A DNA stretch of 64,000 bases from Henckelia pumila. Its lineage: Eukaryota; Streptophyta; Magnoliopsida; Lamiales; Gesneriaceae. The stretch is from assembly GCF_033568475.1 (NCBI RefSeq), contig NC_133123.1:20012622-20076621 (forward strand). Reading direction: 5' to 3'. Position numbers and translations under genes: made by a program. The notes below the pieces were generated by a model that saw nothing but the letters and a program-made list of their open reading frames with translations, was not told where the DNA came from and did no database searches. This document shows, in pieces, positions 11,903-21,983 of the stretch. Numbering within the stretch: position 1 is the stretch's first letter; every line of letters starts with the position of its first letter.

Positions 11903-12169
11903 ATGAAAAACCAAGAGAATTGGATAAGGGACAATCCCTTAATCAGATTCGAGAACTCTGTTCACAAACAGAGGAAGAAGCAACAATTGAAATTAGTAAG
12001 TCATGAACATGATTTACTAGAACGCATTGAAGAAGTAGAAAGGAGTAACCATACTCTACCTTCTGAGGCCTTAGGAAAACTAAAGATAAATAGTCTTAAT
12101 CGGATTACTGAGTTACAACACAGTCTGTTAAAAATGGCGGGGCCATTTAGTAATCCCTTTAAAAAATGA
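11903..12169 (+). CDS. Small pararetroviral ORF between movement protein and pol
   Basis: An 88-codon ORF rich in charged residues. Its TGA overlaps the ATG of the protease-RT ORF (ATGA at 12166-12169). The product is not recognised; it may be the displaced C-terminus of the coat/movement polyprotein or a separate small protein. Confidence 0.45.
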   Translation: MKNQENWIRDNPLIRFENSVHKQRKKQQLKLVSHEHDLLERIEEVERSNHTLPSEALGKLKINSLNRITELQHSLLKMAGPFSNPFKK

Positions 12170-14163
12170 CAACAAGTTCTTTCTCCATATACATTCCGAT
12201 GGGGATGTTATATGAACAATATAAGGCTGAGTATTTTGCAGCTTATATTGACTCAGGAGAAAGAATTTGTACAGCAAAAAGAGGAGTCTTTCCTGAAGAA
12301 TGTGAAGAAGAATTGCCAAAAATTGCTGGACAAGATTTCTCTCGAAGAATTTTAATCTTTGCAAAGGAATAAAACAAGCAAAGATCCTTATGGGAGGTGC
12401 AGGACAAACACCTTGGTACAAGGTAAAAACACCACCAATCTATTTCCATGATACAGGAGCTGATATCCTGTTAGGAAATAACTTCTTACAAATGTTTAAG
12501 AAGTACACACAAGACAATGAGTCAAGAAGACTTATGTTCACTACAATTTGTGATCATAAAATTATCGTTCAAAGACTCAAGGTTGATTTTTATCGACAAT
12601 TGCCGATAATATTTCGCAGCCAGCGTGGTGATAACGGACAACTTCTTCACCCAAAAATGAAAGATCCAAGAAGGTTTGGAGAAACCATGTTGAAAATAAC
12701 AACAGAACAAGAACTCCAAACAGAGGATATGGAGCTTCTCAAGGTAACTCTAAATCACAGATATATAGAGTTAGAGAATAAAGTATCCCTTGAAGATGTC
12801 AAAAAAAGGGTCAAAGAAAGTTACAACGAGCATCCTTTGGCATGGTGGGATAGAAATCAACTCAAAGTCAGTCTTACTCTAAAGGAAGGCAAAGAGTATG
12901 AATTCGTCAGATATAAGCCTATCCCGATGAACATAACAGATCAAAGGGATATGAGAATGATTATCAAGGAACATTTGGACCTTGGTTTAATCAAAGAAGG
13001 AGTTTCACCATATGCAGCCCAGGTTTTCTGGTTAGAAACCATGGTGAAATAAAAAAGGGAAACCCAGGCTAGTTATTAACTACCAAGGTATTAATAAAAT
13101 CCTGTAGTTTGATGGGTACTTCATACCGAGTAGAGAACACCTAATTAGCTGTGTACGAAATGCTAGAGTGTTCTCAAAATTTGATTTTAAGTTTGGATTT
13201 TACCAGATTCGAATGGAAGAAGGAAGTAAGAAATTCCACTATATTTGGGAAGTTATGCCTATGAGATTGGCTAATGCACCCCAGATATTTCAAAGAAAGA
13301 TGGGTAACCTTTTTAAAGATTATTTCAACTTTTTGTTTGTTTATATTGATGATATTCTTATAGCATCAAAAAACATAGACGGACATGTTAAACACTTAGA
13401 GATTTTCTCTAAAATTTGTAAACAAGAAGGGCTGGTCTTATCTGAAAATAAAGCAGTCATAGCAATAAGAAAAATTGAATTCCTTGGTATTGAGATTGAT
13501 GAAACTGGAATAATTCTGCAACCCCATATTGTGGAAAAGGTAAAGAATTTTCCAGATAAACTCAAAAACGTAAAACAACTCCAGAGTTTTCTTGGAGTAG
13601 TTAATTTTGCAGGGATGTTCATTAAAAACCTTGCAATGTACAGAAAGGTGTTCAGTCCTTTGTTAAAAAAGGATGCTAGGTTTATATGGATCGATGATCA
13701 TACTAAAGGGGTAAACCAATTAAAAGAGATATGTAAGAATCTCCCAAAAATGGCTATACCCGTAGATAAATATGATCTGGTATTATTTACGGATGCCAGT
13801 GACGATTGGTGGGCAGCAGTCCTTACCAAGATCACTCCAGATGGGGAAATACCATGCAGATACTGTAGCGGTCTTTTTTCAAGAATCAGAGGCCATCAGA
13901 TGGCATATCAACGAAAAGGAATTTTATGCAGTTAAAAGGACTTTTGAAAAATGACCATTATTTTTACTTGCTGAAAAATTCACCCTGAAGGTTGATAACA
14001 CCCAGGTAAAAGCTTTTCTAAGAAATAAAATTGAATCTAAACCTGAGAAAGCTAGGTTATTAAGATGACAAGCATTATGTCAAAATTATATTTTGATATT
14101 GTTATTATTAAATCTCATGAAAATATTCTTGCAGATTTCTTAACAAGAGATGGAAGGCAGTGA
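12166..14163 (+). pseudogene. Pararetroviral protease-reverse transcriptase-RNase H
   Basis: The frame opens at the ATG overlapping the upstream stop. An aspartic protease motif YIDSG lies near 12247 with a partner DTGADILLGNNFL near 12450 in another frame. Reverse transcriptase covers about 12890-13700, with KFDFKFGFYQI and the catalytic YIDDI at 13342-13356. RNase H follows: TDASD near 13790 and, after a frameshift near 13900, INEKEFYAVK; the end ILADFLTRDG stops at 14161-14163. Breaks occur near 12370, 13050-13110 and 13900 and in the tail. No integrase is present, as expected for Caulimoviridae. The enzyme cannot be made from this copy. Confidence 0.88.
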
Positions 14164-15521
14164 CGTGGATTCCATCATGAAAATGCAGAGACATCTCAGG
14201 GAACCCTTGAGTTGCTTCAAACCGAGTTCAACCAGTTAGCCATTCATGCTGAAATGGCCGGCATGTTACAACAAGCTGATCGGATCAAAGTATCTAATAG
14301 AATTACAGGATGTATGCAATTCAAACACAACTATGGGCTGCTATTCAAGGGCCAATTGTGAAGGCTATAGAGAAACCATTGGTTTCTCATAAACAAGATA
14401 TGATAAAATCATTGGTTTTACAAAAACAAGAAATACAACCATCGGTTGGAAAACAAGATGTTGAGGAAGCTAAAACTCAAGAAACAAGTGCTAATCTATC
14501 ATCAGCTTTTGATGATCTGGATGAAGCAACAATTGATGAGGTTTTTTCATCAAGTCAACCCTCAGCCTCTGGGGTAAAAGAGGAAGAGATCAATCTTAGA
14601 CCCAACACTGACAAGGGCAAATCTAAGATCGATACTAACCCAGCTATTATTTCTCCATTTCAGGTCTATCAACAAAGGTGGGAGAAATTAAGTACAAGAA
14701 GTGAAATTAATCCTAACACTTGTAGGGTTGATGTGGCAGGGATATATCCAAGAGTTTGGCTAAAAAACAATGTCAATCCTAAGGATGTAAAGCTCTGGTA
14801 TGAATTTGGAGCCTTGGCCTCAGTTTATACAACGTCACCAAGCTTCCCGGAGATATAAAAGTTACCGAAATGGATTCAGGAAGCAGTCCAAGAAACATGG
14901 GCAAATAACGATCATTTTTCCAGAGGAGATGTGCTTGAATTATACTTTTTTAGTGCAGCTCCAGAACCAACAGTGAAAGGATCACACGAACCCTTTCATT
15001 TCATCAAGCTAAGGAGACCTGATATAAATAGTCATAAATTTATCAAGGATCCTAAAACTGAAGAAATACCCTTAGTGTCCACTTTCGGGAAAAATGAGAT
15101 CTCAACCAGAAGGGCATGGGGTATTTGGGTCTGTCTTACTGAGATGGACAAAGTCAAGTTTCCATTTAAATTTTATTAAAATTCTGTGAATGGATCGTTC
15201 CTGTTAAACACAATGACAGGAAAAACTACAGCCTTTGCGGAAGAACTCTTTGAAAAGAAGAGAAATCTTTTGTGGAACAACAAGCTGCCGGGGAGTAAAG
15301 AAACTCGCCGAAAATTTTGTAACATGACTCATATTGGACGATGGTCAGAGAATATCTGCCCAGAATGCCCAAATCAGAAGGAGCCAGAATTTGAAAAAAC
15401 CTTTACACCCCAAACGGATCGAAAGAATTTTTTCGAGACAAGCAAAGGTGGACAAGGACCACTGAAGATGCGTTTTCACAGGGGCCTACTTCAAAAGCAA
15501 AAGATGCCCCGACAACAATAA
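14150..15521 (+). pseudogene. Pararetroviral transactivator/viroplasmin-like ORF
   Basis: An ATG at 14150 overlaps the end of the pol frame; the readable protein is split over 14310-14858, 14931-15179 and 15186-15521. The middle carries the conserved core (FQVYQQRWEKL, GIYPRVWLKNNVNPKDVKLWYEFGA) typical of inclusion-body/transactivator proteins, and a Cys/His-containing end (ICPECPNQKEPEFEKTF). In caulimovirids this protein builds viral factories and drives reinitiation on polycistronic RNA. Single stops and frameshifts inactivate it. The presence of this ORF argues against badnavirus-like genera. Confidence 0.7.
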
Positions 15522-15539
15522 AACACGCATGTGAGGAGA

Positions 15540-15740
15540 ATAAAGTCAAAAGAAAGTGGCAGGCATGTGATTCCTCCACTAGTAAAAGATGTCATCAATA
15601 ATGGCATAAAGAAATACAAGACAGCTGTAAGATTTCCTGAAGTTTCTCGGTGAAACGAGTGAAATCTCAGCTATAAATACAAGCGTTCAAGGAAGCTGAA
15701 GATATCGATCATTCCCTTCAGTTTTCTTACAAATAAATTG
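15540..15740 (+). promoter_or_regulatory. Putative pararetroviral pregenomic promoter and poly(A) signal
   Basis: Downstream of the last viral ORF the sequence becomes noncoding and contains TATAAATA at 15672-15679. About 55 bp further is AATAAA at 15732-15737. A TATA box closely followed by a poly(A) signal matches the caulimovirid arrangement, in which the pregenomic RNA is terminally redundant. Activity is not shown. Confidence 0.5.
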
Positions 15741-15970
15741 TTGTAATATTTCTCTTTCTATTGTATTAAGTTTCTTATGTATTTCAAGAACAAGGCTACT
15801 ATGAGTAGCTAAACAAGTCGTCTTCTCCTCTTCAAAGGAGTTGATTTATGTAATAATATTATTATGTCTGAATAAATTTCCTAAATCTTTTGTTCTTTCA
15901 TGTTCATATTTTATAATTAAATTTATATACCATACGCCTTAAGGTAAAAAATGAATTAAGGCTGTACTGG

Positions 15971-16159
15971 GTGTCGTTGAAGGAGCTTGTGCAGAAACCA
16001 TCTGTTGTGATTGCGTGGTTGGAGTGTGAGGAGCACTTCGTAAAACTCGGCAGGTATGACCCGACGACATTATGGTCAAAGAGGTATTTAAATTTAATTT
16101 ATCTTACTGAAGCATGTTGGATCCTAATCTGGAGTATATTGGCTGGAAAACTTGCGTAA
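15971..16159 (+). other. Coding-like fragment inside the inverted-repeat element
   Basis: About 120 bp (15960-16080) is less AT-rich and reads without stops as VSLKELVQKPSVVIAWLECE and onward. I do not recognise the protein. It lies between the viral promoter region and the right inverted repeat, so it could be captured host sequence or chance. Confidence 0.25.
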
Positions 16160-16322
16160 CTAATAGTCTTGCATGGTCGAGATTGGTTCGATAAGTATAA
16201 CAAAGCCACGTACAAAGGATTAGTTTTAATTATATTTTAATTCAAATATGAGGACTACTAAGGAGTAAAAATAAAGAAAATGATGGGTAGGGAGTTAGTG
16301 AAGAGTTTAAAATAATTTGCCC

Positions 16323-16782
16323 TTAATTTAACTATGACATGAGTAAAATGTTAATATCACACTTTAGTCTATCCTATTAACCAATTATATAATCGGATCC
16401 AACAAATACCTTCATTCTGAGTTTTGTTAAAGTATCGAATCATCCAACGGATTCCGAGACATCGTGCCATTGGTATTGAATGCACGTGAATAAGTGGCAC
16501 GAGACTTCCTTCATGCCATTTCGACCATGTACAGAAATGTAATTTTACTAATTTCCCTAATAATAATCATTATTATATAAGGGACAACCTCTTTTTAAGT
16601 CATTGCCGTGTTTGACCTCCGAATCAATCTATACTTACACACATACATACACACATCTACATTTTTCTCGATATATTTCATTTGATTTTTGTTTTGTTTT
16701 TGTTGGATGAATATGTGAAATATTTGAGCTCCGCAAATCGAAAGTTCTTCGAGTGAAATTTGTGTGATCGATCTGGTCAACA
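16323..16782 (+). promoter_or_regulatory. Promoter and 5'UTR region of the Ser/Pro-rich protein gene
   Basis: About 460 bp between the inverted-repeat element and the ATG at 16783. A TATATAA box at 16574-16580 lies some 200 bp before the start codon, which would place transcription start near 16610. The transposon edge is thus about 250 bp upstream of the core promoter. Confidence 0.45.
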
Positions 16783-19444
16783 ATGAGAAGAGGAGTGGTG
16801 AATGGAACGGATGCGATAGAGACGATAAGCGCCGCCGCCACTGCGGTCGCTTCTCTGGAGAATCGCGTTCCTCAAGCTTCGTTTCAGGTGTGGAGAGTTT
16901 ATCTTGATTTAAGATATTTGGTGATCTTTTTTTTTTTGTGTGTTTCTCCGTGGAAAAGGTTGATGATTCAATCGTTTTATACTGTGTTCGTGTTGAAAGC
17001 TACTTCGTGATTATTCGTTTACCTTTGACTTTTTTTGTTGTGTTTTGATTGTGGTGCTTTAGAATTCGCTTGGTTGAGTGTTTAATGCTCGTTTCAGTTC
17101 CTGGTTTTTTTTTACTGGATTAGAGATCTGATGATTAAGCTTTATGATTTGTAGTTGCTGTTGAAAAGTTTGAATTTTATGATTTTAGGCACGCAAATTG
17201 TTGAGAACGTCGATATTTTGACATGAACCGGATTTGGTGTGAAGGAAATTTTAGAATATCTTAAGAAATTTCGGAACGTTCCTGGTCATCTGTTATTGGA
17301 GTTTCTTGATAGGAGAAATGGTTTCAAAATTATACCGAGTTTGTAAGATTTGTTATCAGTTGGGAAAGAATGCAGAAACAGAATTCATGTTTCTCTACTG
17401 AGATAGCTGTTTAATTTATAATACGCACACAAAATGACAAAGGAATGTTGATCACAGTGGTCACCTGTTTTGTTGTGGGTTGGTTGCTAGTCTGGATCTT
17501 ACCATATCACATTCAATGTTTGCTTTAATTAAATTCTGTATCTGCTAGGATAAACCTGACACAGGAGCACAACTCATGGTACATGTAGAGTTTCTGGCCA
17601 TGGATTGTTGAATATTTTAACTTCTTGTGAAGCTGCAGAATTTTTGAATAATTTGTAATTAGAGTTTTTTAATTCTTAGACTTCAATACTGACTTTAGAC
17701 TCTGTATCATGATGTAGCCCCAGTGGTGCTCTTATTTTTTTCTATTCTACCACTCTTTGAGGTTACAAGGAAACTCAAAAGTACACTTGTGGGCAAAACT
17801 GAATTTACTTGTTTACCTAACTCTGGTTTTAGCAATAGTAGTTGATTTGTTTTGAGCTGCTATGTCTAATTGCCGATGTGCACTCTAATTTGACAAAGGG
17901 GGGAAGTTTCTTCAGTGTGGTTGTGGCCTGTGGGCACTGTTAGTTGTTGCCTTGTATTTTGTCTTTAATTTTTACTAACATGGAACGATAATACTAAATT
18001 CTGGGTGAATTTCTGAATCTTGCGTAAATTTTCCACTTTGGACTTAAAGAAGATGCTGTCCATATGTTTATTTTTTTAACGGTCTAGTGCTGTAAACTTT
18101 TGAGGACTTCATTTTTCTTAAATCGGATTAATTTCTGTAATGCGATTCTCATTCTCATGTAATGGGATTTGTCCTATGTTAATGTAGAAAAGAAGGTGGG
18201 GAAGCTGCTGGAGCCTTTATTGGTGTTTTGGATCGCAAAAGAATAGCCATCGAATTGGACATGCAGTTCTAGTTCCTGAAAGTGCAGCTGCAGGAGCAGA
18301 TGCTTCCGTACCTGGACATCCATCCCAGCCTCCTTCCATAGTACTGCCTTTTGCTGCTCCACCTTCATCTCCGGCATCATATCTTCCTTCAGAACCACCT
18401 TCTGCAACTCAGTCACCAACTGGTTTATTATCTCTCACTTCTGCCTCTGCAAACATATATTCTCCTGGTGGCCCTGCTTCAATTTTTGCTATTGGCCCTT
18501 ATGCTCATGAGACCCAGTTAGTCTCACCTCCAGTCTTCTCAACCTTCACCACTGAACCATCAACTGCACCCTATACTCCTCCCCCAGAATCAGTCCACTT
18601 GACCGTGCCTTCCTCTCCTGAGGTGCCTTTTGCTCGGCTTCTCGAACCTAACCTCCACCATGGTGAAAGTGATCAAAGATACCCTTTATCCCAGTATGAA
18701 TTTCAATCCTATCAGCTTCAGCCTGGCAGTCCAGTCAGCCATTTGATCTCTCCTTGCTCGGGCATCTCTGGTTCGGGCACCGCATCACCTTTCCCTGATT
18801 GTGAGTTTGCCAGTGGACATCCCTTTTTCCTTGAGTTCAGAACTGGAAATCCACCTAAACTTTTAGACCTTGACAAGATTCTTCGTGGATGGGAATCACG
18901 CCAAGGATCAGGTGCAGTGACTCCAGATGCTTCTGGTGCTACATCTTGTGAGCCTTGCCTTATGAAGCGCCAAGACTCAGATGTTGCCTCTCTTCCAGAT
19001 ACACATAATGGATCGATAAAAGATGATACCGTGGTTGAGCACAGAGTTTCTTTTGAGATACCAGCCGAAGAAGTTTTTCATCGTGTGGAAAAAGAGCCAA
19101 TGACCTCACCCAAAGCCGTAGCAGTGTCTGTTGTGGATGTAGAACACAGAGGAGAAGAAAACTCATTACAATGCACTGATGAACCTGGTGATTCAGCTGG
19201 AGAAACTATCGTTGGCATCTCTGAGAATTCTCAGACCAACAGTGAGAATGGACCGCAGCATGAAAAAACCCGAACAATTACTCTTGGATCAGCCAAAGAG
19301 TTCAAATTTGACAATATAGATGGACACTGCGATGAACCGGTAGTTGGGTCTGACTGGTGGGCGAATGAGAAGATTCTTGGTGAGGAGGGAACGTCATTGA
19401 ATGACTGGTCTTTCTTCCCAATGGTGCAGACCGGTGTCAGTTAG
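16783..19444 (+). CDS. Hydroxyproline-rich glycoprotein family protein (At5g52430-like)
   Basis: Two exons, 16783-16887 and 18188-19444, separated by a 1.3-kb GT-AG intron, give 453 residues. Exon 1 encodes a short Ala/Thr-rich start (MRRGVVNGTDAIETISAAAT). Exon 2 opens with the family hallmark KRRWGSCWSLYWCFGSQKNS, then HRIGHAVLVPES, followed by a long Ser/Pro/Thr-rich disordered region, SPEVPFARLL, and a conserved end DWSFFPMVQ. No signal peptide or membrane segment is seen, so despite its name it is probably not a secreted glycoprotein; the biochemical role is unknown. The splice join keeps phase 0. The 3' UTR runs to about 19880. The ORF at 18599 alone misses the conserved N-terminal block. 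Confidence 0.88.
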
Positions 19445-20312
19445 CTGCAGCAAGCAAACACGATAGAAGGTATTGCTCATATAAAGTTAGAACACATCCG
19501 GTGAATACTTGCTATATTTTGAGCTTAAGTGACACTGGCAAATGGGATATTTAGCTATTCACGTTTGCAGGACTGATTGTTACTGAAGGCCGTTTTTTGC
19601 TCACTTCCCGACCTGACCCAAAATAGACAGTGAATTATTTAGGTTACTGACCATACTTCAATACCCAGAACGGAAACTTCTTGGCGTATATGTATTTTAT
19701 TTTTTTGTTAAGTCAGATAATTTGATATAGCTAGAACTGTTTCAGTTTCAAGGTACTGCCGTAATGGCAATGTTGTAGAATTCAGACGATAATCGCGCCA
19801 GTCAAGCTTGGTGATGTATGATGTAAAGCTTGTTTTTTGCTAGCTTTAGTGCATCTTTTCTATGTTCATAAAATTTTGAGCAACTCAATTTGCATTTTGT
19901 TTTGTTGACAATTTTGTGCAGTTACTTAGCATCTGCTGTCTCGTTAACTAATTCTTAGGGGACTAGGACTTGTTAGCCTTTTATCGACTCTTCGTTTTTT
20001 AAGATTCTCGGCGCGAAGAGCTATGATGTTTTATGATCACGTATCATCGGTTTACGTACCCCGACCTTCCTCTAACTCCAGATTGGAGCTGGCATTGGAG
20101 AGTGAACTCACAATAAAGATGAGTTGATTTTTCATGAATATTGGTTCTGGTTGTTTTTATTCTTTTCATTGTGATATTTTAAAGAGTGGATTTTCATAAT
20201 ATCACCTTTTCCTATCATTTGTTGTCTTAGATTGTGTATGAGAATGGAGGATCAATAACGCTCTCAAACTTGTAATTCGGATTACAAAATATAAATTTTG
20301 ACGAAAGACTAT
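19445..20312 (+). other. 3' UTR and downstream intergenic DNA
   Basis: A poly(A)-like signal region (ataaaa near 19867) follows the stop codon at about 420 bp. The rest is noncoding, without recognised features. Confidence 0.45.
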
Positions 20313-20813
20313 GGGTGTGTTTACTTGGCTTGATAACCATATGATGAGTTTATTAATCCAATCTAATCCATTGTTTACTTACAAAAAATCATTTTTTTTT
20401 TTCAAATTTCAAGGCCGGTAATTATACATTGATTTCATGGAATTTCTCATACTTAATTACATGGGGTATAACATATCCTTCACAATATTTATAAAAAAAA
20501 TTCTATAGAAATCCTAATATACTCTTCTTTAATTATTTTGTTTTTCTCCCAATTTCTCATATTTTTTGACTCATTTTTATCAATTTTATCTATTTTTAAA
20601 AAAATACATAATTTTATACCCTATGATTTCGATAAATGAAAATGATTCATATTAAAATTAATAATAATTTACAATATTCAATAATAATTCAATCCAAATT
20701 ATATGAAAACAAAATTAAACATAATATTATTTATCATAGGTGGAGGATAAAACTGTAATTCGTTCATCAATCATTATTTCAATCCCAAAATTAATAAATC
20801 AAAGTAAACGTGT
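20313..20813. repeat. Possible MITE with GTGTTTACTT ends
   Basis: The left end ggtgtgtttacttgg and the right end caaagtaaacgtgtta are imperfect inverted repeats around an AT-rich 500-bp interior, a layout of PIF/Harbinger- or hAT-like MITEs. No clear target duplication. Confidence 0.4.
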
Positions 20814-20908
20814 TATTGTTTATTCATCATTATTCCACATCCTTCAAAATTATTTTAATAGTTCTAGTATGATTTATCCACATGTAATTACATCTCACAA
20901 AGTAAAAG

Positions 20909-20912
<4 letters not shown>

Positions 20913-20947
<35 letters not shown>
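20913..20947. repeat. (TA)n microsatellite
   Basis: An uninterrupted TA dinucleotide run of about 17 units. Confidence 0.97.
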
Positions 20948-20954
<7 letters not shown>

Positions 20955-21392
20955 TAGCGTTGCCATCTTTCTATTTGTTCATGCTTGATATCTTTGTATG
21001 ATAAATTATTTTTTTTCTAAAATTTATGCATAAAAGATGGTTAATCTGATATTATATATTTAATATACGACACGAGCAGCAAGATATCTTACGACTCCTT
21101 TGTTTGATACATACATAACCAATAATATTGCGAACATGTTGCACGTGATTTTGAATTATTTCTACGATTATTTCAAATATCAACATTTGATATATCGTAT
21201 CGTTCACAAAACAATTTTTAGGGAAACAATGTATGATTTCGTAAAATTAGTGGTTTTTAGGAAATAAGAGGCAGAACAAATCAACAATTGAATGAGAGAT
21301 AAATAGGTATATTTGAAAATTAAATAGGCATCCGAGAGGAATACATTGACATAACACAAGGAGGGATATGAAATAGACGAGGGTAGCAACTA

Positions 21393-21437
<45 letters not shown>

Positions 21438-21983
21438 TGATCATATTCTGAAATGAATTAAACATGGATATGCAATGCATTATATCATGGCATGACATTT
21501 TCGAAATAGTGACATTTTTGTTGGTGAATGGGAAACATTTGATAACTAGAGGCTCTATCACGGTTCCATTTTGAATCAGGACAGGCAACGACCGGCGGTC
21601 GAACCTTGGGTTTAGTTGCCTTCAAAACCACAAATGCATCTATTCGGCATGTACTCAGGTCCGGCCTTACCAGATATTATATTGTTTCGTGCAAAGGGGA
21701 AAAAACACAATTAAAAAAGGACACCGAAATGCCCAGCTAGTCAAAGAACAAAAGCTAGACGACTGAGATAACCAAATGATCGAAATAACCAGCTGTTATA
21801 AGAATCACGAAACAACGCTTTGCACCAGTTCAAACAAGTTTTCAAACTCATTCCAATACTTCCGTTTATTTATATTAACTGAAGAATCGAAAGCTTGAAA
21901 GGAAGACTTGGAATTTTAAGAGCCCTGATATAGAATCTCAACCATGGAATCTTTGCGTCAAACTGTCATTTCTGTTAAACAAA
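20948..21983. other. Intergenic and 3' flank of the dehydrogenase gene
   Basis: Noncoding apart from an ATT microsatellite at 21393-21438. The last part before 21984 is the likely 3' UTR of the minus-strand gene. Confidence 0.45.
21393..21438. repeat. (ATT)n microsatellite
   Basis: About 15 perfect ATT units. Confidence 0.97.

Larger units (their letters stand above)
8700..15900 (+). mobile_element. Endogenous pararetrovirus (Caulimoviridae), degenerate
   Basis: About 7.2 kb, close to a full caulimovirid genome, on one strand. Order: two small 5' ORFs, coat protein with CCHC knuckle, movement protein, a separate small ORF, aspartic protease, reverse transcriptase, RNase H, transactivator/viroplasmin-like ORF, then a promoter and poly(A) signal. 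Coat before movement protein, plus a transactivator ORF, resembles solendo-/cavemovirus organisation as I know it. Stops and frameshifts break most ORFs, no LTRs or integrase are present and I found no initiator-tRNA-Met primer site. It is a fossil copy, not expected to be infectious. Confidence 0.88.
8486..16322. mobile_element. Inverted-repeat DNA element enclosing a pararetrovirus
   Basis: The ends at about 8486-8602 and 16200-16322 are imperfect inverted repeats of roughly 115 bp. Shared blocks are GCAAATT at the tip, CTCCCTACCCAT in the middle and AATTAAA-rich sequence inside. They are flanked by an identical 8-bp sequence, ttaattta, at 8478-8485 and 16323-16330, a candidate target duplication (AT-rich, so partly open to chance). 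Between the inverted repeats lies the endogenous pararetrovirus. The simplest reading is a MITE-like transposon into which viral DNA integrated. The superfamily cannot be fixed; 8-9-bp duplications would suit hAT or Mutator. Confidence 0.65.

Noticed and set aside
8700-15900. An intact, potentially active virus
   Set aside because: Coat, pol and transactivator frames all contain stops or frameshifts and no primer site was found.
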